The translations under genes were made by a program, and so were the position numbers. A model generated the notes under the pieces. It searched no databases and had not been told where the DNA came from. It worked only from the letters and a program-made list of their open reading frames with translations. This document shows positions 43,172 to 54,252 of a stretch of 64,000 nt of DNA, piece by piece. The stretch lies in assembly GCA_902651635.1 (NCBI GenBank), contig CACRSC010000012.1:387911-451910 (forward strand), given 5' to 3'. How positions within the stretch are numbered: position 1 is the stretch's first letter; each line of letters opens with the position of its first letter. Source of the DNA: Mastigamoeba balamuthi (taxonomy: Eukaryota; Evosea; Mastigamoebida; Mastigamoebidae).

Positions 43172-44147
43172 TCACGAGGAGGCGGCTGTGGCTGTGGCTG
43201 CGTCTGCGGCTGGCTTGCGGGCGCGCTCAGGGGCGGCAAGGAAGCTCTTGGCAAACTCCATGAGCGGGGCGAGGGACGCGGCGGCCTCGGGGACGGTCAG
43301 GGGGTTGACCCCGCGCTCCTCGCACTCGCAGAGGGCCGGGGCGATGGGGATCTTGCCGACAAAGGGGATGCCGGCCTCCTGGGCGAGCAGCCTGCCGCCC
43401 TCGGACGAGAAGATGTTGGTGCACGTGGTGCAGTGCGGGCAGACGTAGCCGCTCATGTTCTCGACGACGCCCAGCACGGGCAGGCCGATCTTGTGGCAGA
43501 ACGAGAGCTCCTTCTTCACGTCGGTGACGCTGACGTTCTGCGGCGTCGTCACGAGCAGCGCGCCGTCGGGGTCGAACGTGTGCAGGTACTCGCAGACGCT
43601 GATGTGCTCGTCCGACGTGCCCGGCGGCGTGTCGATGACCAGCACGTCGAGCTCGCCCCACCGCACGTCCTCGAGGAACGTCTTGATGATCGCTGCGCAT
43701 TCGCCGTCAGAACCGCACCCCCGGCAGTCGCCCACGCACAGTTCTTCTTGGGCCCGCGCCATATGATCGGGGCGTCCGGGTCGTCTGCAGCGCCGCACAC
43801 GTTTCAGCGTCGGAACCGTTGCGGTGTTGGGGAGAGAAGCGCTGCTCGCCTGTGAGGAAGCCCATCGAGAGCACCGGGAAGCGCGCGTGGGCGGGGTCGA
43901 CGAAGGCGGGGAGCCAGCCCTTGGTGGTGGTGTGGACGAGCTGGCGCTCCATGCCCATGATCTTGGGGACCGAGGGCCCGCAGAGGTCGATGTCGAGGAG
44001 GCCCGTGCGGGCGCCCAGCTGGTCGAAGCAGCGCGCCAGCTGGCAGGCGACGGTGCTCTTGCCCACGCCCCCCTTGCCCGACAGCACCAGCACCACGTGC
44101 TTCACCTTGGACACGCCCGTGTCCGCCACCAGCACCTGCTCGCTCAT
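43172..44147 (-). CDS. NUBP2: NUBP2/Cfd1-type cytosolic Fe-S cluster scaffold P-loop ATPase
   Basis: Exons 43850-44147, 43740-43784 and 43172-43692 give 287 residues (about 271 usual). The deviant Walker A is [10 protein letters not shown], followed by [30 protein letters not shown] and the cluster-binding CPHCTTC. The N terminus is short and lacks the four-cysteine motif of NUBP1/Nbp35, so this is the Cfd1 partner. With Nbp35 it assembles [4Fe-4S] clusters for cytosolic and nuclear proteins. Intron 1 is best read with a GC donor (CAG, then GCGAGC), which restores the family spacing [16 protein letters not shown]; a GT donor 33 nt downstream would add 11 residues. It is convergent with the Fe-S activase gene, 265 bp away. 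Confidence 0.93.
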
Positions 44148-44791
44148 TGCGTGCTGCTCGCTGTGTTGTGCTGCTCCGATGCGCACAGGATGACTGTGAA
44201 AATATCACTGGGGTACACGCCGCTCTGCGGTGTTCAAGATTTTTTTGTCACCCGGTGGTATCTGGAGTATCTCGGCCGCCGGCCGGCTCTGGCCTCTGGG
44301 CACCTCTTGGATTGTGCCATCACCGCACCAAGCCGGACTAAGGTGCTGGCCACGCGAGGGCGGACCCGAATCGGCGGATGCGATCCCAGACCCATAAGAA
44401 TGGCAGAGGGAGGGTGTCCATAAAACGGGGGCCAACAACGACGGAACCGACCAAGATTCAACTGGTTGGTCAAAGGGTGGCCCTTGGGAGCTGCAGAGGT
44501 AAGAGGCACCCAATAGGATGAGAATCGCCTGCGTATCATGAGTCCTATTGGGAGACCACATTTACCGAACTGGTCGCTGAGGGCCGCCTGGAGATCAATT
44601 GGTTTGCTTGTGACCTCATCATTATTATTTGATGGGTCTCTTTGTCCTGATTGACCTCCCAAATCTCGGGATGGTCTCAGGCATATCCAATCCTAAAGAC
44701 AAGAAATCAAATTCCGGCAATCAATGAGAAGCCAAAGTAGGGGCATTCTCCGATTGAACACAGAAAGACGCAATAAATGCTGCTCTATTGC
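44148..44791. other. intergenic region with dispersed repeat copy 2
   Basis: 644 bp between the NUBP2 start and the RPAP1 stop. More than half is the dispersed repeat (44314-44704). The NUBP2 promoter must lie in or beside it. No coding is supported. Confidence 0.55.
44314..44704 (+). repeat. dispersed repeat family, copy 2
   Basis: Matches 13887-14277 over its whole length in the same orientation, with small indels. It lies 167 bp upstream of the NUBP2 ATG, i.e. in its promoter region. Confidence 0.85.
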
Positions 44792-47700
44792 TCAATTTCC
44801 CTGGGCCATCATCTTCTGCGCTGCCTCGGCAAAAGCGTGGTCCTCTCTGAGGAGCTCCCTGACGACGTCGGTCTGCATTGCTGCCGCGAACCCCGCGAGG
44901 GCTTTGCCGGGCTCCGCGGGCTGCCCGCCGTCCGTGTGGGGCGGCACGTACGACAGCACGTCCCTCAGAACCTCCGCGTTCCCGCCCCGCAGCACAGCCA
45001 GCAGTCGCTGCTTCCCCACGAATGTCGTCGTCCTGGACTATGCGAGAATGAGAATGGCCCAGGTCAGCGCGTCGAGGCGGGACTGCGGTTACCTGACGGA
45101 AGACGGAGCCGGAGACGTGGTGAACCGCGAGCCAGTAGCCCACGGACCCCCTGCGTGCGGCGATGCGAGTGGAGCGCAGGGCGTCGGTGATCAGGTCGAG
45201 CGTCTTCTCATCGCTCTCCAACGGCTCGAGGTAGCCTGCGCACGGGGCCCGCGTGTGTGAGCGCGATCGAGCAACGCCAGAGGCCCTGTAGGGTGGTGGA
45301 TCTCACAGTCCAGGGGCAGTGGCAGCGGCGCAGAGAACACAAGGTCGATCACGCTGGACAGCTCAGACCACGCGAGCCGCCTCAGGCTCGGCGAGCCCTT
45401 CATCAGGAAGAGCAGCGACTGCGAGGGAGCGATCGTGAGTTGCCGCGGGCCGAAGCGGGCAGACGCGAGAGGCCCCTTACAATGTACTTGGAGAACACAG
45501 GCTCCCCAAACGAGTCGGACGAGTAGCGCGTGACGAGCTCGCTCACGATGGACTCGGCGGTGTCGCTGCTCCCAGAGCGTCATGTGAGGGGGCACCACAC
45601 CCAGGCCAGGGTCAGCGGGGACTGCACACCTGAGGCGGAAGGAACCACCCATGCCGCAGACGGCGTCGAGGATCTTCGACAGCGCCTCGCGCTCAGCCTC
45701 GTAGACGTCTGGCAGCAGCAGCGACTGCATGGCCCTGAAAAGGAACACCGAGGGCCCGACATACTGAACGTCTGCTCACACCCCCCAGGGTGAGCTCTGC
45801 TCGGCAGCCATCTGGCACGCGCGGGGTGTGCGTACACGAGAGCGCATCGGCTCTTCCGAGGACGTAGAGGACAAGCCGTATGGCGTACTGCGACAGCGTC
45901 TGCGACTGTACGTCCGTGCCGTGGGCGTCTGTCCCCGTGGCCTTGCGCAGCACGACGGGCAGCGCGACCCAGTCGCGCTCCAATGGCAGCAGCGACCTGT
46001 CTCGCACAACGCCCCCAATCAGCGCCGTGCAAAGTGATTTCAAAGTCGAATGCGAATTCCGAGTACACAGAGGCTCCGAGCGCGTAGAACAGCGACTCGA
46101 GCTTGTCGCTAGCGCCCAGCCTCTGCAGCGACTCCTCGACCTCCCTGCTGGACGCGACGTTGCCCGAGAGGAACGCCAGGAAGAGCGCGCAGAGCTCATC
46201 GGCCTCCTCGGCCGGCGCCCCCGTGACCGTCGCGAACAGCGGCGGGTGGAACAGCACCGAGGCCCCGATGTCGCCGAGCAGCACCTCGTCGCCGGGCGGT
46301 ACGTCGGGGACCAGCTTCAGCCCGGCGTCGAAGAGCAGCGCGGGCAGGGCCGACTCGCGCGAGTGTATCGCGTGGCGGCGCGTGGCGTAGGCCTCGAGGC
46401 ACTTGACCAGCGCGTGCTTCATGTGGAACACGGGCCGCTGCACGTAGCAGGCCACGCGCGCGTTGTCGCCCCGCTGCGTCGCGGGGAACGAGCGCAGCAC
46501 CTGGACCAGCAGGCTCTCGCATCGCTCCACGCACTCCTCCACCCGCGAGATGCTCTTGTCAGGCTGGGGGGAGTCCCGCAGCAGTCAGAGCCGAGCGAGC
46601 ACGAAAGGAACGAAGAGAGGTGGGGAGCTACCGAGCGGAGGGCAGCAGAGAGGAGGCGGTAGAAGCCAGAGAGCGCAGAGGCGGCGACGAGGAGGAGCTT
46701 CAGAGTGGTCTTGGAGGGCGTCGGTATACCCGCCGACACGGTGGACGGCAGCGAGCGCAGGGTCTCTCCACAGGGTATCTGCCAAGCGGGCATTGAGCGT
46801 AAGCCAGGGGGGAGTTTAGAAGAGCTCACGAATTGCATCTCGTTGGAGCAGATGTCTGCAAGGCTCTGGAACAGGCTGCCCTGCATGAAGCCGAAGACGG
46901 CGTTGGCGACCCGATCCAGGAACGCACTGTCTACAACCTTTGCCTCGACGCACCTGCAGGAATACTGTTCAGCCCATGAAAGCCGCGAACGCAAAGTCCG
47001 CACGCGGCGATGAAGTGGAACGCGGAGCTCAGTGAGGCAATGTCAGGCTCCGTCGAGGAGACGATCGCCAGGGCCTCCTCGCATAGGTCCTGCGTGTGCG
47101 CCCTCAGGGGCACAACACACTCGGCGAGGAACAGCGAGAGCCCGGCGTCCACGCGGAGCTCGGACATCCACTCGAAGAGGGCCTGCGGGGCTGCCAGCCG
47201 GTACGTGGCGCAGACCATGAGCGCCCTGAGCGGGTCCAGCAGCAGCGACGGGGACGCGGACGTCAGGCACGCCTTGACGACGCCGCTCTCCCACAGATCC
47301 TTGCAGATCTGCGACGGTTTCCCCACCGCGTTTCGGTAAGAGTACGCCGAGACACGGGCAGCGACGGATCAGAGAACGCACCGACTTCGATGCCTGGCAC
47401 AGCACGCGCACAATCTCGAAGGCAATCTCGTGGCTGTCCTCCGCGGCAGCAGACGAGATGATGTCGTACTTGAGACACTCGACCAGTCGAGGGCACTGGT
47501 CGACCTCGAGCGTCAGCATAACCGCCACAGGAAGGCCATCAAGGGGGACAAGATACCTTGTACACCATCTCGGCCGACTGCGCCGAGTGCCTGCAGCAGT
47601 GCAGGACGATTTCGAGGATGGTCCTCGCAGTGCCCGCTATCCTGGACACCTCCAGCAGATACCTGTCCCACAAGATCTCTCAGCCAGCGATGAGGGAGCA

Positions 47701-49261
47701 GAGAGGGGCTCGCACCTCAGGCGGTTCAGCAGACCGGCGTTGAGCAGCCCCGTGACAACATCGTTAGCGAGGACCTCCACGTCCGTGGGCTGCTGGTTGT
47801 CGTCCGAGTCCTTGGCCGCCTCGGCGAGCGCGGGCGGGGCCAGGCTGGCCATCTCGAGCCCCCTGTGGCACAGCTCGAGCGCGCCGTTAACCGCCAGCGC
47901 CCTGCCGTCCACCAGCAAAGCCCGCAGCGCCCCGAGCGCTGCGACAACGACGCCAGACTGTGGGTCATCGAGGGCGACTCGCAGAAGCAGCGGGACATAA
48001 TGCGTCTGGACCATCTCGCGCAGAACGCCCTTGCACGTGCGGCCTGTGCCGAAGACGCCTGACTTGGCGTTGAGGGCCAGGCGGCCAAGTACGGTCGCCG
48101 CGGCCGAGCGCTGCGCAGGCACGGTACTGCGCAGGAGGCCAGCGATCTCTGCGAGGGTGTAGCCCGCGGCCCACGCGTCGTCGCCGTGGTGGTATAGGCC
48201 GCTGGCCTCGGGCACGTCTGCAGACGGGTCCACAGCCTCCCCGGCAAACCCGAACCTGTTGTCCGCCGTAAGAGTACGAAGTCCTCCCCCCTCCTTCAAT
48301 TGAATCGATGCCAAAAGGCTCACCGCATCTTGTCGACGGGTAGGGACGAGGGCTTGGGGACGACGGTGGGGGGTACAACGTCCTTGGTCCACTCGAGCGC
48401 GGGGTCGTCGTCCTCGGGGCGCGCGGGCTGGCTCCTGGCAGCCGCCTCCTTGGCCTTGCGCCGCAGGGCCCGCGCACGCAGAGCCGCGATGGCCTCGGGG
48501 CTCAGCGACTTGGCGATGTCGTCGAGGTGCTCGCGGCGCTGCTCGTCGGTCATCGCGGCCACCTTGCGCTCGTTCTCCCTGCCCAGGTCTTCCGCCGCGT
48601 CTGCCGCCTGAGCTTCTGGTCCACCAGTGGCCTGCGTGCGGTGCCTTGCGTTAGTGTCACCGCGGAGCCGACAGCCCTATGCCAGCAGGACGCCCGCAGT
48701 CAAGACACTGTTTCTGACAGCACCGAACTCGTCACGCAGGCTGAGCCGAGCACACTCGCAGCCAGAGCACCCGCGCTGGCCTTAGGGGAGGGGGGACGGG
48801 GGATGCTGGCTGTGCTGCCGTACGCTGTCTAGACTGCAGTGCTGGGGATGCTGGCTCTGCGTCGTCTGCGTGCGCCTGCCCAGCACAGGGGCGGCGCCAT
48901 CGGGCCTCCGGGTGGCCTCGGGGAACGCCCTCCCCGGCCCCGCAGGCCTCCGGGGCGCCGAGACGGCCTGCGCGACGCCCTCGCTCACAACACGCTCCAG
49001 AACGTCCGGAACCGACTGGTGCTGCGCAGACTCAAACGGCGAGCGCTCCTGCGGCAAGGCGCGAATCGATGACGTGGCATCGACGCTGAGGCTGACGACG
49101 TCGCGCTGCTGCTGCGGCGGCTGCACGGCGGCGGAGGAGGATGCGGCGGCAGGAGCGGTGGGGGTGGTGCGCGACTTGGAGAAGATACGCGGGGGAGCGC
49201 CGTCTCCGCGGCGCAGCACGCGCGCGGCGGGGAACTGCGCGCTGGCTTCGCGCTGCTCCAT
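44792..49261 (-). CDS. RPAP1: RNA polymerase II-associated protein 1 (RPAP1)
   Basis: Fifteen exons: 48824-49261, 48324-48631, 47716-48255, 47557-47662, 47382-47504, 47004-47308, 46830-46953, 46632-46778, 46067-46563, 45838-45996, 45630-45734, 45481-45565, 45307-45418, 45093-45235 and 44792-45037; 1145 residues (human about 1390). RPAP1 hallmarks include LEWTKDVVPP leading into MRFGFAGEAVDP, the GLYHHGDDAWAAGYTLAEI block, LLLRVALDDPQSGVVVAALG, ECLKYDI after CPRL, and the C-terminal LPLPLDCYLEPLESDEKTLD, which aligns with the human LPVSLECY region. It is an armadillo-like helical protein that helps assemble and import RNA polymerase II and supports Mediator-dependent transcription. Every junction preserves phase. 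Exons 9-11 are the least conserved. Confidence 0.9.
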
Positions 49262-49564
49262 CGATAAAATCTGCAGGATATGAGGGGTGACGCAAAATAT
49301 CTAGATCCCGTGGCGAAACGACCGTTCGTATTCGGACAGCGGAGCACAACAAAACAAAAGCGCCTGCGAAAGAAAGCAAAGCCCCTCGTTTCGCAGACAG
49401 CCCGCGCCGTCGGACCCTCGCGCCAGCAGCAGCAAAGCCATTTCCCCGGGAATATCGGGGGAGAAATCGGCCCCCCTTGGCGTGTCAACAGAGAGAGGCC
49501 GCAAATCTCAACCCTCACCCCACTCGCACACACCCACCGACGCACGGTGCCCCCCGACCCATCG
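49262..49564. promoter_or_regulatory. divergent intergenic region (RPAP1 / ankyrin gene)
   Basis: 303 bp between divergent start codons. CTGCAG directly before the RPAP1 ATG (49267-49272) could also be a splice acceptor for a short upstream exon, but no donor or coding partner is evident. Confidence 0.4.
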
Positions 49565-50568
49565 ATGGACATCATCGACACCCGCGTGCCCGTGCCCGTC
49601 TCGTCGGCGCCGCCGCCGCCGCCCTCGCTGCCGCCGCCGTCTGTCTTCCCGCAGCTGTCGCCGCCGGCGCCCCCGGTGCTGGCGCCGCCCCCGGACCTGC
49701 GCCCGCCGCAGCAGCTGCAGCACGGGTCCGCCGTCTGCTCGCCGGCGCGTCCGGCCGCGTTCATCCTTACGACGCGCCCCGAGACCGACGCGGCGCCGGA
49801 CTCGCCGCCCGGACGCGTTGTCTCTGCCGAGGAACTCGAGCGCATGCGCGAGCTGCACAGGGCGGCGATGGACGGGAACCTGCGGGCGCTGCGCCGCGCG
49901 CTGGCGTCGGGCGTCGGCGTCGACGCGGACGACTGCTCGATCACGGCGCTGCACAGGGCCGCGCAGATGGGCAGGCCCGAGGCCGTCGCCGCGCTGCTCA
50001 GGGCCGGGGCCGACGTCGACAGGACCGACAGCGCGGGGCGCACGCCGCTGCACTACGCGCTGTGCGAGTTCACGGGGAAGCCCGACGCCATCGAGTCGAT
50101 GCTGCAAAGGCGCAAGGTCTTTACCCGATTGATTCCCCCCCCCGCCCGCCCTGATTTTTGCGGGCGATTGATGATTCCATTTCCTGAATTGGGGTGTGGG
50201 CGTGTAGGAGGTTGTCAGGGTGCTGATGCGGGCAGGGGCGAGCAGGAGCATCCGCGACCGCAACGGGCACACCCCGGAGCAGGCAGCAGAGGTCGCCCCA
50301 AGGTAAGATATCTACTTCCTTTTCTGATTCCCTTTAAAGTCAACTGATATATTCCTCTCTAGATCTGATATGTACGTGCGCTATATGGACCTGAGAGAGG
50401 TGAGTCTCCTCCCCCTGGCTGTCCAACAACCCTCCGTGTGCTGATGCCATGGTGTGCCCGCAGCTGGTGGAGATTGTTCGAAACCCCGACGTGGGGAACA
50501 CGCTGAGCGCGCCGCTGCTCGGCGAGGGCGAGTCGCAGAGCGTGTGCTCGTGCTGCACGATGCTCTGA
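49565..50568 (+). CDS. small ankyrin-repeat protein with C-terminal CaaX box
   Basis: Exons 49565-50116, 50208-50302, 50363-50399 and 50464-50568 give 262 residues. Residues 1-75 are Pro-rich. Ankyrin repeats follow from about 95: LHRAAMDGNLRALRRALASG, then ALHRAAQMGRPEAVAALLRA, TPLHYALCEFTG and, after intron 1, VVRVLMRAGASRSIRDRNGH. The protein ends ...QSVCSCCTML; the last four residues CTML fit a CaaX prenylation box (Leu favours geranylgeranyl), and the extra cysteines could be palmitoylated. This suggests a membrane-tethered adaptor. The partner is unknown. Confidence 0.82.
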
Positions 50569-50942
50569 GGGCAGCTGGCAAACCACTCGTTTGTGCACCC
50601 CCCTCCCATCGCCACCCCCCAACCCTCCTTGCCACTGGATGGAACGAGTCGGGGGCAAGTGGCTGTCGGAATTGGCTGCTGTGTTGGCCACGCCCAATGA
50701 GACAAGGGTTTCTGCTGCCTCTGCTCGCTCTGCTATCCGACCATTGCGCCTGGTGGTCACTGACATCTCTTTGTCCTGCTTATTACATTGGGCAGAAGCA
50801 CATCGACGATGGGCAGGTACCATCACCGCAGTGTCACACTTAATCCCGTGCCGAACAACGCCAAAGACCAGTTGTTCGCGCTTGGTGACCGTGTGAGGTG
50901 TCTTGTGTGTTTCCGACTCACGGCCGTGGCTTGTGGCACGCC
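50569..50942. other. intergenic between convergent genes, no gene seen
   Basis: 374 bp between the ankyrin gene stop and the protease gene stop; both 3' ends terminate here. No coding or repeat recognised. Confidence 0.5.
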
Positions 50943-52097
50943 TTAGACGATGAGGGTTGCCAACTCGATGTTGATGCCACACATGTTCTTGCCCCTGACG
51001 ATGCGGATGTACCCTGACTCGCCCCACAGAGGGCCCCACGAGTTGCGCAGCAACCAGTAGGGCTTGCCCGTCGCTGGATCCGTCCCATATCCCGCGAGGA
51101 CGACCTCGTGGTCGAGGTTCTCCCACTGGTTGAGGCAGAGCGGGGTGTCGAGGACGCCCGAGTCGTAGTACTGGAACATCTCGGCAGACACGGCCACCTT
51201 GAGGGGGCCGTACTGGACCATGTACGACATGATCGTGTAGTCCCACGTCACGTACTCGTAGTACCTCATCGTGGAGTAGTGCACGGCGCTGGGGACAGGG
51301 GCCGCGGGGCACTCAGGGGTGGTGTACGAGCCGTTGACGCCCGAGGTGTAGGGGAGGAAGTCCGAGGTGCTCGCCAGCCCTCCGCCGTTGCGGTACAGCA
51401 CCCACATCATGGCCCAGGCCGCCGATCCTCCGCTGCACCCACCCGAATGAAGGTCGTCGCAGCTGACGAGCTGCTGCTCCGAGAGGCTGACGACCGTCCT
51501 GTGCCTGCGGTACCACGCCCCCTCGGCGGCTCCCACGGCAGCGAACGCCTGGGATTGAGGGGACCAACAAATCAGCTGGCCATCGGGAAGAAAAAGGGGG
51601 ATGCGGGAGGTGCCTACCCAGCAGGCTCCACACCTGCCCTGGTTCTTGATCGGCGGGAAGTACGACCGCAGGTCCATCGTGGTTGGCACAATCGCCCCTT
51701 CGCGTACGTCGCGTGAGACCACACTTTCTGCTCACTTGGGGGGCGGGGGGAACTTACTGCGCGATGTGGTGGGCTCCGCTGGTGCCGCAGGGGCCGGGGT
51801 CGGCCTGGGAGCAGGATGCGTGCGCCGGATGGGCGGGATCATGGTGTTGCGGAACTCCTCGGGGGAGAGGTCCGCGAAGGGACCGTCGAGAGAGAACACA
51901 GCCCCGTTGTTCGCGCCCCTGTTGAGATCGGCGATCACGCTCGAGGCACCCGACCACGTCTGGAACCGGCGGGCCTCCTCCGCGGCCGTGTACAGCTTGC
52001 CGTGCCTCTGGGCCCACATGCGAAAGTCTGCGATGGTCTTGCTCTCGGCGACGAGCACCGCCGCCCAGAGCACGAAGAGGGGGGAAAAGACACGCAT
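50943..52097 (-). CDS. papain-family (C1A) cysteine protease, tandem copy A
   Basis: Exons 51758-52097, 51618-51697 and 50943-51548, 341 residues. The signal peptide is MRVFSPLFVLWAAVLVAES. An I29-type inhibitory propeptide follows (FRMWAQRHGKLYTAAEEARR, then LNRGANNGAVFSLDGPFADL). The mature enzyme starts near residue 118 (VPTTMDLR). The active-site cysteine is C139 in QGRCGACW, His about 287 in LDHEVVLAGYG and Asn about 309 in LLRNSWG, so it looks catalytically complete. It is a secreted or lysosomal/phagosomal protease. Start 52097 is preferred over an in-frame upstream ATG because it begins the signal peptide. Copy B lies directly upstream with identical exon structure. Confidence 0.93.
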
Positions 52098-52352
52098 GGA
52101 GTCCCTTTTCTTGCGGGTAGTTGTGAGAAAGATGTTATCCGCAGAAGAGGGCATTACGGCCGCATGGGGACAGTGCCGACGTCACTATTCCTTGGCCGCC
52201 TCGCCAATCTCGCAGAACAGAGCACGTCCGTTTCCCTCACGATTTGATCATTTTTCAGCCGAGTGAAGCGGAACACAAGATCCTTTGTTTGAGCAGAGAG
52301 TCCTGTGTGCCTCTCGACCGTGTCTCACTCACTCACTCACTCTCTCTTCTTC

Positions 52353-53473
52353 TTATGCAATGATGGTGGCCAGGTCGTTGTTGATGCCGCACATGTTCTT
52401 GCCCCTGACAATGCGGATGTACCCCGACTCGCCCCACAGATTGCTCCACGAGTTGCGCAGCAGCCAGTAGGGCTTGCCCGTCGCTGGGTCTGTCCCGTAG
52501 CCCACGATGATGACCTCGTGGTCCATGGACTCCCATGTGCTGAGGCAGAGCGGGGTGTCGAGGACGCCCGAGTCGTAGTACTGGAACATCTCGGCAGACA
52601 CGGCCACCTTGAGGGGGCCGTACTGGACCATGTACGACATGATCGTGTAGTCCCACGGGATAGGCCCGAAATACCTCATCGTGGAGAAGTGCACTCTATT
52701 GGGGATGCCGGTCGTGGGGCACGCCGGGGTGGTGTACGAGCCGTTGACGCCCGAGGTGTAGGGGAGGAAGTCCGCGGTGCTCGCCAGCCCGCCGCCGTTG
52801 AGGAACAGCATCCACAGGAAGGCCCAGGAGGCCCACCCTCCATCACACCCCCAGGAGTTCAGGTGGTCGCAGCTGACGAGCTGCTGCTCCGAGAGGCTGA
52901 CGATCGCCCTATGCCTGCGGTACCACGCCCCCTCGGCGACGCCCGCAGCAGCGAAAGCCTGAGATTGAGCATGGGTCAGGCCACACGGTTGGCACGGGGG
53001 TTCGCACCCAGCAGGATCCGCACTGGCCTTGGTCCTTGACCGGCGGGAAGTTCTGGCGGAGATCCATTTTCGTCGGCACGATTGCCCCTGCGATTGTGAT
53101 TAGTGCCATCCAGCGTCCGAGAGGAATGCTCACTGCGCGAAGGGGTCGGCTCCGCTTGTGCGCCAGGGCCCGAGGTAGGTGGGGGCACGGGGTGGGTGCG
53201 CTGGACTGCGGGGATCATGATGCTGCGGAATTCCTCGGGGGAGAGGTCCGCGAAGGGACCGTCGAGAGAAAACACCGCCCCGTTGCTTCCGCCCCTGTTG
53301 AGGTCGGCGATCGTACTCGAGGCGCTGGACCACGTCTGGAAGCGGCGTGTCTCCTCCGCGGCCGTGTACAGCTTGCCGTGCCTCTGGGCCCACGAACGAA
53401 AGTCGGCGATGGTCTTACTCTCGACCACGAGCACCGCCCAAAATAGCGCACACGCGACGAAATAGCAACGCAT
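52353..53473 (-). CDS. papain-family (C1A) cysteine protease, tandem copy B
   Basis: Exons 53134-53473, 53008-53087 and 52353-52958 have the same lengths as copy A, 341 residues. Signal peptide MRCYFVACALFWAVLVVES, I29 propeptide, active site QGQCGSCW, histidine in MDHEVIIVGYG and asparagine in LLRNSWS. The region around residues 200-260 is almost identical to copy A, while the sequences near the active site (CDHLNSWGCDGGWASWAF against CDDLHSGGCSGGSAAWAM) have diverged, hinting at different specificity. The spacer between the two genes is 255 bp, enough for an own promoter for copy A. Confidence 0.93.
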
Positions 53474-54252
53474 CGACGTTTGCCACTCAGCAAGTTACGC
53501 AGTGATGCAGTGGGATATGAAAGGAACAGCAGTGGGCGATTTTGTGTTCTGCAACGTCACTTCAGAGATTCTATTCCTGGCAAAGCACAAATGACAATCT
53601 CGCGGCCATTTTAACGGCGAGTTCAGATATGGCGCCTGTACTCGCGCCGGAACTGCGCCCACACCTTATCAGACACTGGTTTTTCGCCATGGTATTGCCT
53701 GTTGCCCTGATGATGGCACACCAGTTTATTGGACGAATAACACTTCCCCTATCTCTGTCTACTAGATCTGAATGACACACATAGTACGGTTCAAGTATTC
53801 TCACGATCCCGATGAACCTCATGCCCAGTCCCCCCTGGCTCTGCAGCTCGGGCAAGCTCATTTAAATCCGTCTTGTGGTAAGAATGCTGGAGGCTCTTGC
53901 AGGAGGAAATGCCTATGATCTAACGCCCTCTGGGAGGTGCGAATATACACTCTAAAATCTAATTTGATTTCAGGCTTATGGCCATGTCTCAGAAATCCTT
54001 AGAGCACCTTCCCCCTCACTTGGCTGTTCTGCTTGTCTATGACTTATGCCAAGTGGAAGGTATGGAAAGGGACAGCTGTCCCAAATTTCTCTCTCCATGC
54101 TTCCAGCTGACTCTTCAGCAGACATAGCCTGCACCTAGAAAATGTCTCTTCACTTCCAGGGATTACGTGCCTGTATCTGAGTAGACACAAAACGAGTAAA
54201 GCATAGTTCCGTTGTTCAGATTGCTACGGGTTTTTGACACTCCCGAAATTTC
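53474..54252. other. less GC-rich gene-free island
   Basis: 779 bp between the protease B start and the PI3-kinase stop. Base composition is visibly closer to even than the GC-rich surroundings. No coding segment, tRNA or terminal repeat is recognised; it could be the remnant of an insertion. Confidence 0.5.

Noticed and set aside
43806-43850. GT donor for NUBP2 intron 1 at 43817
   Set aside because: It is phase-compatible but adds 11 residues in a strictly conserved stretch; the GC donor at 43849 restores family spacing. Kept only as an alternative.
45780-45810. Extra small exon in RPAP1 between exons 10 and 11
   Set aside because: Direct splicing 45838 to 45734 keeps phase and protein-like sequence; the extra segment is not needed.
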